From Nocardioides soli (lineage in GTDB: Bacteria; Actinomycetota; Actinomycetes; Propionibacteriales; Nocardioidaceae): a stretch of DNA of 64,000 nucleotides. Position 1 is the first letter of the stretch; each line of letters starts with the position of its first letter. A model generated the notes under the pieces. It did not search any database, was not told the DNA's origin, and saw only the letters and a program-made list of their open reading frames with translations. The position numbers were made by a program, and so were the translations under genes. Positions 25,783 through 34,725 of the stretch are shown here, piece after piece. The stretch lies in the NCBI RefSeq assembly GCF_014191495.1, contig NZ_JACHWR010000003.1:372501-436500 (forward strand). Direction: 5' to 3'.

Positions 25783-28493
25783 TGGACACCGCGGAGATCC
25801 GCCGCCGGTTCGTGGCTCACTTCGAGTACAACGACACCGTGGGGGCACACACCCCGGTCCCGTCCGCCTCGCTGCTGCTGGACGACCCGAACCTGCTCTT
25901 CGTCAACGCCGGCATGGTGCCGTTCAAGCCCTACTTCCTGGGTCAGGAGACCCCGCCGTACCCGCGGGCCACCAGCGTGCAGAAGTGCGTGCGCACACCC
26001 GACATCGAGGACGTCGGCAAGACCACCCGGCACGGCACCTTCTTCGAGATGTGCGGCAACTTCTCCTTCGGTGACTACTTCAAGGAGGGCGCGATCGAGC
26101 TCGCCTGGGAGCTGGTCACCAAGCCGCTCGCCGACGGCGGCTGGGGTCTGGAGGAGAGCCGTCTCTACCCCAGCGTGTACGCCGACGACCGGGAGGCGCT
26201 GGACCTCTGGAAGAAGGTCACCGGCCTGCCCGAGGAGCGGATCCTGCGCCTGGGCAAGAAGGAGAACTACTGGTCGATGGGCGTGCCCGGCCCGGGCGGC
26301 CCGTGCTCCGAGATCCTCTACGACCGCGGCCCGGCGTACGGACCGGACTTCGACCCGACGGCGCTCGGCCCCGACATGCCGGTCGCGCTCGAGGACCGGC
26401 TCCTGGAGATCTGGAACCTCGTCTTCATGCAGGACGAGCTGAGCGCGGTGCGGTCCAAGGAGGACTTCGACATCGCCGGATCGCTGCCGAAGAAGAACAT
26501 CGACACCGGCATGGGGCTCGAGCGCGTGGCGTTCCTGCTCCAGGGTCGGGAGAACATGTACGAGATCGACGTCATGTTCCCGGTGATCGAGAAGGCCGAG
26601 CAGCTGACCGGCCGTCGCTACGGCGCCGACCATGGTGACGACGTGCGTTTCCGGGTGGTCGCCGACCACGTGCGCAGCTCGATGATGCTGATCGCCGACG
26701 GCGTGACGCCCGGCAACGAGGCGCGCGGCTACGTGCTGCGCCGGCTGCTGCGCCGCGCGGTGCGCTCGATGCGGCTGCTCGGGTACGAGGACCCCGCGCT
26801 GCCCGAGCTGCTGCCGATCAGCCGCGACAAGATGGGGGAGACCTACACGGACCTCCACAAGGACTGGGACCGGATCGCGCGGGTCGCCTTCGCCGAGGAG
26901 GACGCCTTCCGCAAGACGCTCCAGGCCGGCACCCAGATCTTCGACCTGGCGGCCACCGAGGTGCGGTCGTCCGGGGCCACCGTGCTGTCCGGGGACAAGG
27001 CGTTCTCGCTCCACGACACCTACGGGTTCCCGATCGACCTCACGCTCGAGATGGCCTCCGAGGCCGGTCTCACCGTCGACGAGCAGGGCTTCCGGTCGCT
27101 GATGGCCGAGCAGCGCGAGCGGGCCAAGGCCGACGCGCGCGCCAAGCGCGGCCAGCACGCCGACACCGGCGTCTACCGGGCGGTGCTCGACGAGTACGGC
27201 CCGACCGAGTGGCTGGCCTACGAGACGCTCGAGACCGAGTCGAAGACGCTCGGGCTCTTCGCGGAGGGCATCGCGGTGCCCTCGCTGGCCGCGGGACAGG
27301 TCGGGGAGCTCGTGCTCGACCGCACGCCGTTCTACGCCGAGTCGGGCGGTCAGGCCGCCGACGCCGGGACGATCGAGTTCGACGGCGGCCGCCTCGAGGT
27401 GCTCGACGTCCAGCGCCCGGTGCGTGGCCTCGTCGTCCACCAGGTGCGGGTCGTCGACGGCGAGCTGAACCCGCGGCACGTGCTGCACGCCCGCGTCGAC
27501 CCCGAGTGGCGCACCGGCGCGCGCCAGGCCCACTCGGGCACGCACGTCGTGCACGCCGCGCTGCGCGAGGTGCTCGGCCCTTCCGCGCTGCAGTCCGGCT
27601 CCTACAACCGGCCCGGCTACCTGCGCCTCGACTTCGGCTGGACCACCGGCCTCTCGGCCGAGCAGGTGCGCGACATCGAGCAGGTCTCCAACCAGGCGCT
27701 GCGGGCCGACCTGCCGGTCGGCTGGCAGTACATGACCCTGCCCGAGGCCAAGGACTGGGGCGCGATCGCGCTCTTCGGCGAGACCTACGACGACCAGAAG
27801 GTGCGCGTGGTCGAGATCGGCGGCCCGTGGTCGCGGGAGCTGTGCGGCGGCACGCACGTCGAGCACTCGTCGCAGATCGGCACGATCGTGGTCACCGGCG
27901 AGTCGTCGGTCGGCTCGGGCAACCGCCGCATCGAGGCGTTCACCGGGGTCGAGGGCTTCGCCTACCTGGCGCGCGAGCGCGACCTCGTCAGCCAGCTCAC
28001 CGGCCTGCTGAAGACCCAGCCCGACGACCTCGTGCCGCGGGTCAGCGACCTGGTCGAGCGGCTGCGCGCGGCCGAGAAGGAGATCGAGAAGGTCCGTCTG
28101 GGCCAGCTGCTCGCGGCCGGGGGCGAGCTCGCCGCAGGCGCCGCGAAGGTCGGCCCGGTCAACCTGGTCGCCCACCGTGCCGACGGCGCGAGCGGCGGCG
28201 ACGTGCGCACGCTGGCGCTCGACGTCCGCGGCCGGTTGCCGCAGGGCGAGCCGGGCGTGGTGGTCGTGATCGGCGCCGCCGACGGGAAGGTCTCCGTGGT
28301 CGCGGCGCTCAACGACGCGGCACAGGCCCGCGGCCTCAGCGCCAACGACCTGGTCCGCGCGGTCGGCCCGCTGGTCGGCGGCAAGGGCGGCGGCAAGGCC
28401 GACGTGGCGCAGGGCGGCGGCACCGACGCCTCGCGCATCGACGAGGCCCTGGCGGTCGTGACCGCCGAGGTCGGCCGGGTCGCGGCGGGCTGA
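25782..28493 (+). CDS. alaS: Alanyl-tRNA synthetase
   Basis: 903 residues, full length. The N-terminal class II catalytic domain begins TAEIRRRFVAHFEYN; motif 2 region MVPFKPYFLG is present. The editing domain has the zinc/deacylase motifs HSGTHVVHAAL and CGGTHVEHSSQ, so mischarged Ser and Gly should be cleared. The C-terminal C-Ala region contains the Gly-rich GGKGGGKADVAQGGG. It shares one base with the upstream stop and precedes ruvX by 9 nt. Confidence 0.97.
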   Translation: MDTAEIRRRFVAHFEYNDTVGAHTPVPSASLLLDDPNLLFVNAGMVPFKPYFLGQETPPYPRATSVQKCVRTPDIEDVGKTTRHGTFFEMCGNFSFGDYFKEGAIELAWELVTKPLADGGWGLEESRLYPSVYADDREALDLWKKVTGLPEERILRLGKKENYWSMGVPGPGGPCSEILYDRGPAYGPDFDPTALGPDMPVALEDRLLEIWNLVFMQDELSAVRSKEDFDIAGSLPKKNIDTGMGLERVAFLLQGRENMYEIDVMFPVIEKAEQLTGRRYGADHGDDVRFRVVADHVRSSMMLIADGVTPGNEARGYVLRRLLRRAVRSMRLLGYEDPALPELLPISRDKMGETYTDLHKDWDRIARVAFAEEDAFRKTLQAGTQIFDLAATEVRSSGATVLSGDKAFSLHDTYGFPIDLTLEMASEAGLTVDEQGFRSLMAEQRERAKADARAKRGQHADTGVYRAVLDEYGPTEWLAYETLETESKTLGLFAEGIAVPSLAAGQVGELVLDRTPFYAESGGQAADAGTIEFDGGRLEVLDVQRPVRGLVVHQVRVVDGELNPRHVLHARVDPEWRTGARQAHSGTHVVHAALREVLGPSALQSGSYNRPGYLRLDFGWTTGLSAEQVRDIEQVSNQALRADLPVGWQYMTLPEAKDWGAIALFGETYDDQKVRVVEIGGPWSRELCGGTHVEHSSQIGTIVVTGESSVGSGNRRIEAFTGVEGFAYLARERDLVSQLTGLLKTQPDDLVPRVSDLVERLRAAEKEIEKVRLGQLLAAGGELAAGAAKVGPVNLVAHRADGASGGDVRTLALDVRGRLPQGEPGVVVVIGAADGKVSVVAALNDAAQARGLSANDLVRAVGPLVGGKGGGKADVAQGGGTDASRIDEALAVVTAEVGRVAAG

Positions 28494-28502
28494 GACCGTC
28501 TG

Positions 28503-28973
28503 ATGCGTCACGGCGTACGCCTCGGCATCGATCCCGGAGACGCCCGGATCGGCGTCGCGCGCAGCGATCCCTCCGGGTTCCTCGCGAGCCCGGTCGAGAC
28601 CGTGCGCCGCGGCAAGGGCGACCTGGCTCGGATCGCGCGGATCCTGGCCGGCGAGCAGGAGGAGGCGACGGTCCTGGAGGTCGTCGTGGGGCTGCCCCGG
28701 TCGCTCTCGGGCGGTGAGGGGCCGGCCGCGGCGAAGGTGCGCGAGTTCGCCGCCTCGCTGGCGCGGCGGGTGGCGCCGGTGCCGGTGCGGCTCGTCGACG
28801 AGCGCATGACCACGGTTTCCGCGGAGGCTATGCTGCGCGACCAGGGCCGCAAGGGGGGCAAGCGGCGCGCGGTCGTCGACCAGGCAGCCGCCGTCCTCAT
28901 CCTGCAGCACGCACTGGACACCGAGCGCTCGACGGGGGTCGCGCCGGGCGAGATCCTCGAGGAGACCCGATGA
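28503..28973 (+). CDS. ruvX: RuvX/YqgF family putative pre-16S rRNA nuclease
   Basis: 156 residues with an RNase H-like fold. The first strand motif is GIDPGDARIGVARSD; VVGLPRSLSGGEGPAA and VRLVDERMTT follow, and an Asp in the AVVDQAAAVLILQ segment completes the acidic set. Family members process the 5' end of 16S rRNA precursors; the older Holliday-junction idea is why the name is ruvX. The gene lies between alaS and mltG as usual in actinomycetes. Confidence 0.93.
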   Translation: MRHGVRLGIDPGDARIGVARSDPSGFLASPVETVRRGKGDLARIARILAGEQEEATVLEVVVGLPRSLSGGEGPAAAKVREFAASLARRVAPVPVRLVDERMTTVSAEAMLRDQGRKGGKRRAVVDQAAAVLILQHALDTERSTGVAPGEILEETR

Positions 28974-29005
28974 ACCACCCCACGAAGCCGCTGGGACACC
29001 GATGA
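28970..29005 (+). other. 11-codon mini-ORF bridging ruvX and mltG
   Basis: ATG at 28970 overlaps the ruvX stop as ATGA; the frame (MNHPTKPLGHR) ends in TGA 29003-29005, which overlaps the mltG ATG as ATGA. The spacing would let a terminating ribosome be handed from ruvX to mltG. It may be chance; there is no evidence of a functional peptide. Confidence 0.3.
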
Positions 29006-30204
29006 GCGACGAGTACGACGCGGACCACGACTCCGCGCCGCTGCTGGGTGGCCAGGACGCCGAGGGCACGGACCACGGCACGACGTACGAGCCCGGCCGC
29101 CGCCGCGGCCCGCGCCGGCGCCGCAGCGTGCCGGGCTGCCTCGCCGTGCTCGTGGCCCTGGCCGTGGTCGTCGGCGGGTTCTACTACGTCGTCACCTGGG
29201 GCATCGACAAGGTCGGCGACCAGTTCTCCTCGGCCGACGACTACCCCGGTCCGGGCTCGGGCGAGGTGACCTTCCAGGTGCACTCCGGCGACACCGCCAC
29301 GGCGATGGGTCGCAACCTCAAGGCCGAGGGCGTCGTCGCCTCCGTCGAGGCGTTCATCGACGCCGCCAACGCCAACCCGGAGTCGAGCGGCATCCAGGCG
29401 GGCTACTTCCCGCTGAAGAAGGAGATGGCCGCCGCGGACGTCGTCGAGATCCTCGTGGACCCCTCGAACATGGTGAAGGCCACCGTCACCATCCCCGAGG
29501 GCCTGCGCGTGGTGGACATCGTCGCGATCCTCGCCAAGCAGACGGACTACTCGAAGAAGGACTTCCAGAAGGTCCTCGACGACCCCGACCGCCTCGGGCT
29601 GCCCGACTACGCGGGGGGCAACCCCGAGGGCTACCTCTTCCCGGCCACCTACGACTTCGGCCCGGACGCGTCGCCCGAGTCGATGCTCACCGACATGGTC
29701 GACCGCTGGAAGCAGGCCGCCGAGGACGCCGACCTCGAAACCGCGGCCGCCGACCTGGGGTACTCGCCGCAGGAGCTGATGACGATCGCCAGCCTGGTCC
29801 AGGCCGAGGGACGCGGCGACGACATGCCGAAGATCGCGCGGGTCATCTACAACCGGCTCGAGATCGAGCCGAACCCGAGTGCGGGCTTCCTGCAGATCGA
29901 CGCGTCGGTCAACTACGCCCTGGGCAAGCCGACGATCGCCGTGCTGACCCAGGCCGAGATCGACTCGGTCGCGGACTCGCCGTACAACACCTACACCCAG
30001 AAGGGCCTGCCGCCGACCCCGATCGAGGCGCCGGGCGACGACGCCATCGAGGCCGCATCGCACCCGGCGGACGGGCCGTGGTTCTTCTACGTGACGGTCA
30101 ACCTGAAGACGGGCGAGACCAAGTTCGCGGAGTCCTACGACCAGTTCCTGAGCTACAAGCAGGAGCTCCGCGACTACTGCGAGACGCAGTCCGACCGGTG
30201 CTGA
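29002..30204 (+). CDS. mltG: Endolytic murein transglycosylase MltG
   Basis: 400 residues, membrane-anchored enzyme that cuts nascent peptidoglycan strands. A basic cytoplasmic stretch (RRRGPRRRRS) precedes one transmembrane helix (about 47-70). A LysM-like region (TFQVHSGDTATAMGRNLKAEGV) leads into the YceG catalytic domain with LASLVQAEGR-type motif IASLVQAEGRGDDMPKIARVIYNRL (catalytic Glu in QAEG) and the final SPYNTYTQKGLPPTPI. Flanked by ruvX and aroE. Confidence 0.94.
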   Translation: MSDEYDADHDSAPLLGGQDAEGTDHGTTYEPGRRRGPRRRRSVPGCLAVLVALAVVVGGFYYVVTWGIDKVGDQFSSADDYPGPGSGEVTFQVHSGDTATAMGRNLKAEGVVASVEAFIDAANANPESSGIQAGYFPLKKEMAAADVVEILVDPSNMVKATVTIPEGLRVVDIVAILAKQTDYSKKDFQKVLDDPDRLGLPDYAGGNPEGYLFPATYDFGPDASPESMLTDMVDRWKQAAEDADLETAAADLGYSPQELMTIASLVQAEGRGDDMPKIARVIYNRLEIEPNPSAGFLQIDASVNYALGKPTIAVLTQAEIDSVADSPYNTYTQKGLPPTPIEAPGDDAIEAASHPADGPWFFYVTVNLKTGETKFAESYDQFLSYKQELRDYCETQSDRC

Positions 30205-30217
30205 GCGGGAGCGACCG

Positions 30218-31033
30218 ATGCGCTGCGCCGTCCTGGGGGACCCGATCGCCCACTCGCTCTCACCCGTCCTGCACCGGGCCGGGTACGCCGCCGCGGGCCT
30301 CGAGGACGCCAGCTACGACGCGGTCCGGGTCGACGAGGAGGGACTGAGTGGGTTCCTGGCCGGCCTCGACGCGGACTGGCGGGGGCTGTCGCTGACGATG
30401 CCGCTCAAGCGGGTCGCCCTCGAGCAGGCGCCGCGGGTGACCGACCGAGCCCGGCTCGCGAGCGGCGCCAACACCCTGCTGCTCGAGCGAGGCGTGCCGG
30501 TGCTCGCCGACAACACCGACCTGCCGGGTGCGGCGGCGGCCGTGCGGGAGCGGTACGACGGACCGGTCGCCACGGTGACCGTGCTCGGTGGGGGAGCCAC
30601 CGCCGCCTCGACCGGGCTCGCGATGTGCGACCTCGGAGCGCGCCGGGTGCGGCTGCTGGCCCGCAGCGCGGATCGTGCGGCGGCCACCGCCACGGCGATC
30701 GCCGCACACCCGTCGGCCCCTGCGGTCGAGGTCGGCACCCTCGCCGACGGGAAGGTCGAGGGCGAGGTGGTGGTCTCCACCATTCCGGCGGCGGCGCAGG
30801 ATCCGGCCCTGCTCGACCGCGCCGGTGACGTACCTGTGGTCTTCGAGGTGCTCTACGACCCGTGGCCGACGCCGCTCGCGGTCGCCGCGCACGGACGGGT
30901 GCTGGTCTCGGGGCTCGACCTGCTGGTGCACCAGGCGGTGCTCCAGTTCGAGATGTTCACCGGGGTGCCGGCGCCCCTGGCGGCGATGCGCGCGGCCGGC
31001 GAGGCGGAGCTCGCGGCGAGGCAGTCGGCATGA
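30218..31033 (+). CDS. aroE: Shikimate dehydrogenase
   Basis: 271 residues; reduces 3-dehydroshikimate with NADPH. The substrate domain starts RCAVLGDPIAHSLSPVLHRAGY (Ser-Leu-Ser motif) and holds SLTMPLK with the catalytic Lys; the nucleotide domain has VTVLGGGATAAST. GADNTDLPG-like region reads LADNTDLPG. It begins the shikimate gene run aroE-(prepilin peptidase)-aroC-aroK-aroB-aroQ. The stop overlaps the next ATG as ATGA. Confidence 0.94.
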   Translation: MRCAVLGDPIAHSLSPVLHRAGYAAAGLEDASYDAVRVDEEGLSGFLAGLDADWRGLSLTMPLKRVALEQAPRVTDRARLASGANTLLLERGVPVLADNTDLPGAAAAVRERYDGPVATVTVLGGGATAASTGLAMCDLGARRVRLLARSADRAAATATAIAAHPSAPAVEVGTLADGKVEGEVVVSTIPAAAQDPALLDRAGDVPVVFEVLYDPWPTPLAVAAHGRVLVSGLDLLVHQAVLQFEMFTGVPAPLAAMRAAGEAELAARQSA

Positions 31034-31740
31034 ACACCGACGTCGTGGCCGCCGCGCTCGGCGCGGTCGTCTGCGGCGTGGCCGGCCTCGGCGTACCCGC
31101 CCTGATCTCGCGCATCCCCGAGCCCGCCTCGGCGGCGCCCGACGACCCCCCGCGCTACACCCCGGTGGCGGCTCGGCCGGGGTTGGCCTGGCGGGCGGCG
31201 CTGGTGTCCGCGGCCGCCGGCGGGCTGGTCGGCGCGTCGCTCGGCCTGGTCTGGCCGCTGCTCTACCTGCTGCCGCTGGTGCCGGTCGCGGTCGCGCTCG
31301 GAGTCGTGGACCTGCACACCCACCTGCTGCCGACCCGGGTCATCTGGCCGACGCTGGGTGCGACCGCTCTGCTGGCGGTCGTCGCGGCGCTGCTCGACGG
31401 CGACGGCGACGCCCTCGTGCGGGCCGCCGTCGGAGGCCTCGTCGTGTTCGTGTGCTTCCACGCGCTCTGGTGGGTCTACCCGGGGGGGATGGGGTACGGC
31501 GACGTCCGGCTGTCCGCGCTGGTCGGCTTCGCGCTGGGCTACCTGGGCTGGGCGGAGCTGGTGGTGGGTGTCTACGGCGCCTTCCTCGTGTTCGCCCTGC
31601 TCGGTGTGGCGCGGGCGCTGGTACGCCGCGACCGGGGTGCGTTGCGCACGCCGCTGCCGTTCGGCCCGTTCCTGCTGGTCGGGGCGCTCGGGGGCGTGAC
31701 GCTCGGCGATCCGGTGTGGTCCCATCTCGTCGGTGGGTGA
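31030..31740 (+). CDS. A24-family prepilin peptidase-like membrane protease
   Basis: 236 residues with about seven hydrophobic helices. The two catalytic Asp of type IV prepilin peptidases are present: Asp94 in VVDLHTHLLP and Asp158 in GMGYGDVRL. The N-terminal cytoplasmic methyltransferase domain of PilD is absent, as in short archaeal and actinobacterial forms. No pilin gene is near, so its substrate is unknown; placement between aroE and aroC is typical in actinobacteria. Confidence 0.87.
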   Translation: MNTDVVAAALGAVVCGVAGLGVPALISRIPEPASAAPDDPPRYTPVAARPGLAWRAALVSAAAGGLVGASLGLVWPLLYLLPLVPVAVALGVVDLHTHLLPTRVIWPTLGATALLAVVAALLDGDGDALVRAAVGGLVVFVCFHALWWVYPGGMGYGDVRLSALVGFALGYLGWAELVVGVYGAFLVFALLGVARALVRRDRGALRTPLPFGPFLLVGALGGVTLGDPVWSHLVGG

Positions 31741-31780
31741 CCGGCGTCGCTCGGCGTACCGACCGTGAAACACTGGCCCC

Positions 31781-32959
31781 ATGCTGCGCTGGCTGACCGC
31801 GGGTGAGTCCCACGGCCCCTCCCTGGTCGCGATCCTGGAGGGGCTGCCCGCCCACGTCCGGGTGACCTCCGACGACATCGCCGACGCCCTCGCGCGGCGC
31901 CGGCTGGGCTACGGCCGCGGCGCGCGGATGAAGTTCGAGCGCGACGAGGTCACCTTCGTCGGCGGCGTGCGCCACGGCGAGACCCAGGGCGGCCCGGTCG
32001 CCCTCGAGGTCGGCAACACCGAGTGGCCCAAGTGGGAGAAGGTGATGTCGGCCGACCCGGTCGACCCCGCCGAGCTCGACGCGCTGGCCCGCAACGCGCC
32101 GCTCACCCGGCCGCGGCCGGGCCACGCCGACCTGGTCGGCATGCAGAAGTACGACTTCGACGACGCACGGCCGATCCTCGAGCGCGCCTCCGCGCGCGAG
32201 ACCGCGGCCCGGGTCGCGCTCGGCCGGGTGGCCAGCAACTTCCTGGAGCAGGCCGTGGGCGCACGGGTCGTCTCGCACGTGATCGAGCTCGGCGGCGTCC
32301 GGGCGCCGGCGGGCGCCTGGCCGGCGGCGGACGACGTCGCCCGCCTCGACGACGACCCGGTGCGCTGCCTCGACGCCGACACCAGCAAGCTGATGGTCGA
32401 GCGCATCGACCAGGCGCACAAGGACGGCGACACCCTCGGTGGCGTCGTCGAGGTCGTCGTGCACGGCCTGCCGCCCGGCCTCGGCTCGCACGTGCACTGG
32501 GACCGCCGCCTCGACGCGCGGCTGGCCGGGGCGCTGATGGGCATCCAGGCGATCAAGGGCGTCGAGGTCGGCGACGGCTTCGAGCTGGCCGCGACGCCGG
32601 GCTCCCTCGCCCACGACGAGATCGTGCCGACCCCCGAGGGCATCCGCCGGGTCAGCGGCCGCTCCGGTGGCACCGAGGGCGGCATGACCACCGGCGAGAT
32701 CCTCCGGGTCCGGGCCGCGATGAAGCCGATCGCCACCGTGCCGCGGGCGCTGCGCACCGTCGACGTCGCCACCGGCGAGGAGGCCGTCGCGCACCACCAG
32801 CGCTCCGACGTCTGCGCGGTCCCGGCCGCCGGCATCGTCGCCGAGGCGATGGTCGCGCTGGTGCTCGCCGAGGCGGTGCTGGAGAAGTTCGGCGGCGACT
32901 CGGTGGCCGAGACCCGACGCAACGCCGAGTCGTACCTCGACTCCCTGCGCTACCGATGA
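31781..32959 (+). CDS. aroC: Chorismate synthase
   Basis: 392 residues; converts EPSP to chorismate with reduced FMN. Signatures are LTAGESHGPSLVAILEGLPA at the N-terminus, RRRLGYGRGARMKFE, and SGRSGGTEGGMTTGE near residue 290; the C-terminal DVCAVPAAGIVAEAM is conserved. Starts at ATG 31781; AACACT six nucleotides upstream resembles a weak -10. Followed by aroK after 7 nt. Confidence 0.96.
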   Translation: MLRWLTAGESHGPSLVAILEGLPAHVRVTSDDIADALARRRLGYGRGARMKFERDEVTFVGGVRHGETQGGPVALEVGNTEWPKWEKVMSADPVDPAELDALARNAPLTRPRPGHADLVGMQKYDFDDARPILERASARETAARVALGRVASNFLEQAVGARVVSHVIELGGVRAPAGAWPAADDVARLDDDPVRCLDADTSKLMVERIDQAHKDGDTLGGVVEVVVHGLPPGLGSHVHWDRRLDARLAGALMGIQAIKGVEVGDGFELAATPGSLAHDEIVPTPEGIRRVSGRSGGTEGGMTTGEILRVRAAMKPIATVPRALRTVDVATGEEAVAHHQRSDVCAVPAAGIVAEAMVALVLAEAVLEKFGGDSVAETRRNAESYLDSLRYR

Positions 32960-32966
32960 GCCGCGG

Positions 32967-33467
32967 ATGATCGTGCTGATCGGCCCGATGGGCGCGGGCA
33001 AGACCACCATCGCCGGCCTGGTCGCCGAGCGACTCGGCATGACGGTGCGCGACACCGACCACGACGTCGAGGCCGCCGAGGGCCGACCGATCTCCGAGAT
33101 CTTCGTCGACTCCGGTGAGGCCGCCTTCCGCGAGCTCGAGCGCACCGCGGTCGCGGCCGCGCTCGCCACCCACGAGGGCGTGCTCGCCGTCGGCGGCGGG
33201 GCGGTCCTCGACCCCGCGACCCGCGACCTGCTCGCCGGCCACGACGTGGTCTTCCTGCGGGTCGGGCTCTCGGAGTCCGTGAAGCGGGTCGGGCTCGGCA
33301 CGTCGCGGCCGCTGCTGCTCGGCAACGTCCGCGGCCGGATCAAGGCACTCCTCGACGAGCGCACCCCGATCTACGAGTCGGTCGCGACGCTCGCGGTCGA
33401 GACCGACGGCCGGGCACCCGACGAGATCGCCGACGAGATCGTCACCGCGCTGGCGGCCACGGCATGA
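32967..33467 (+). CDS. aroK: Shikimate kinase
   Basis: 166 residues; phosphorylates shikimate. Walker A is GPMGAGKTT, a variant of the usual GxxGxGKS/T; DTDHDVE carries the substrate-binding Asp and FRELERTA the Arg; GGGAVL is the third substrate loop. The ATG at 32967 gives MIVLIGPMGAGK. The stop codon lies within GCATGAGCGC, which is repeated at the aroB start on the far side of a repeat element. Confidence 0.94.
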   Translation: MIVLIGPMGAGKTTIAGLVAERLGMTVRDTDHDVEAAEGRPISEIFVDSGEAAFRELERTAVAAALATHEGVLAVGGGAVLDPATRDLLAGHDVVFLRVGLSESVKRVGLGTSRPLLLGNVRGRIKALLDERTPIYESVATLAVETDGRAPDEIADEIVTALAATA

Positions 33468-33641
33468 GCGCGGTGCGGCTGCCGGGCGGCGGTGCGTCAG
33501 CAACCGTTCGGGAGGGGTATTCGGTTGCCTGCTCACCGCGGCCCGGCGCGGCCGCGGCGCGGCGGTGCGTCAGCAACCGTTCGGGGGCGGCATTCGGTTG
33601 CCTGCTCACCGCCGCTCGGATCGGCGGTGACGCATGAGCGC
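33462..33641. repeat. Paired 52-bp hairpin repeats (family D) between aroK and aroB, with a bridging 57-codon ORF
   Basis: Two units, 33488-33539 and 33562-33613, each pair GCGGTGCGTCAGCAACCG with CGGTTGCCTGCTCACCGC. GCATGAGCGC occurs at both ends (33462-33471 and 33632-33641), like a target duplication. An ATG at 33464, overlapping the aroK stop, opens 57 codons that end in TGA 33635-33637 overlapping the aroB ATG. The same architecture is found between pyrC and carA. Confidence 0.85.
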
Positions 33642-34725
33642 CACGGTCATCCGGGTCGCCGGGCCCGCGCCGTACGACGTCGTCGTCGGCCACGCCGTGC
33701 TCGACCGGCTGCCGGGGCTGCTCGGCGACGGGGTGGCCCGGGTGGCGGTGATCCACCCGGCGAGCCTGCCCGCCGACCCGGTGCTGGCCGCGCTCGGCAC
33801 GTCGTACGACGTGCTCGACCTGCCGCTGCCCGACGGCGAGGCGGCCAAGACCGCGACGGTGGCGGCGCAGTGCTGGGAGGCGCTGGGTGCCGCCGGCTTC
33901 ACCCGCTCCGACGTCGTCGTCACCTACGGCGGCGGAGCGACCACCGACCTGGGCGGGTTCGTGGCCGCCACCTGTCTGCGCGGGGTGCGGGTCGTGCACG
34001 TGCCCACCACGCTGCTGGCGATGGTCGACGCGGCGGTGGGCGGCAAGACCGGCATCAACACCGGAGCCGGCAAGAACCTCGTCGGCTCCTTCCACGAGCC
34101 CGCCGGCGTGCTGTGCGACCTCGCGACGCTCGCCACGCTGCCGCGGCCCGAGCTGGTCGCGGGTCTCGGGGAGGTCGTCAAGTGCGGCTTCATCGCCGAC
34201 CCCGCGATCCTCGAGATCGTCGAGGCGACCGACCCGGCCGACCTGACCGCCGACTCCCCGCAGCTGCGCGAGCTGGTCGAGCGGGCGATCCGGGTCAAGG
34301 CCGAGGTGGTCGCGGCCGACCTGAAGGAGACCGGCGGCGTCGACGGGCACCCCGGCCGCGAGGTGCTCAACTACGGGCACACGCTCGCCCACGCCATCGA
34401 GCGCAGCGAGGACTACGCGATCCGGCACGGGGAGGCCGTCGCGATCGGCTGCGTGTTCGTCGCCGAGGTCGCCGCCCGGGCCGGGCTGCTGGACCCCGAC
34501 CTCGTCGAGCGGCACCGCGCGGCGTTCGGGCGGGTCGGGCTGCCCACGACGTACGACGGCGCGTCGTTCGACACGCTGCACGCGCACATGGCGGTCGACA
34601 AGAAGGCCCGCGGCAACCAGCTCCGGCTGGTGGTGCTCCACGACCTCGCGCGCCCCGCTGTACTCGCCGGCCCCGACCGCGAGCTGCTGCGGGCGGCGTA
34701 CGCCGCGGTCGGGGGTGGCTCGTGA
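33634..34725 (+). CDS. aroB: 3-dehydroquinate synthase
   Basis: 363 residues; NAD-dependent conversion of DAHP to 3-dehydroquinate. Motifs: TYGGGATTDLGGFVAATCLRG (NAD loop), PTTLLAMVDAAVGGKTGIN, and the metal-binding REVLNYGHTLAHAIE with HGEAVAIG. The ATG at 33634 is inside the right end of the repeat element separating it from aroK. The stop overlaps the aroQ GTG (GTGA). Confidence 0.95.
   Translation: MSATVIRVAGPAPYDVVVGHAVLDRLPGLLGDGVARVAVIHPASLPADPVLAALGTSYDVLDLPLPDGEAAKTATVAAQCWEALGAAGFTRSDVVVTYGGGATTDLGGFVAATCLRGVRVVHVPTTLLAMVDAAVGGKTGINTGAGKNLVGSFHEPAGVLCDLATLATLPRPELVAGLGEVVKCGFIADPAILEIVEATDPADLTADSPQLRELVERAIRVKAEVVAADLKETGGVDGHPGREVLNYGHTLAHAIERSEDYAIRHGEAVAIGCVFVAEVAARAGLLDPDLVERHRAAFGRVGLPTTYDGASFDTLHAHMAVDKKARGNQLRLVVLHDLARPAVLAGPDRELLRAAYAAVGGGS

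Noticed and set aside
25698..29081. Long minus-strand open frame opposite alaS and ruvX
   Set aside because: Low-information composition (His/Asp/Arg/Val runs) and complete overlap with real genes.
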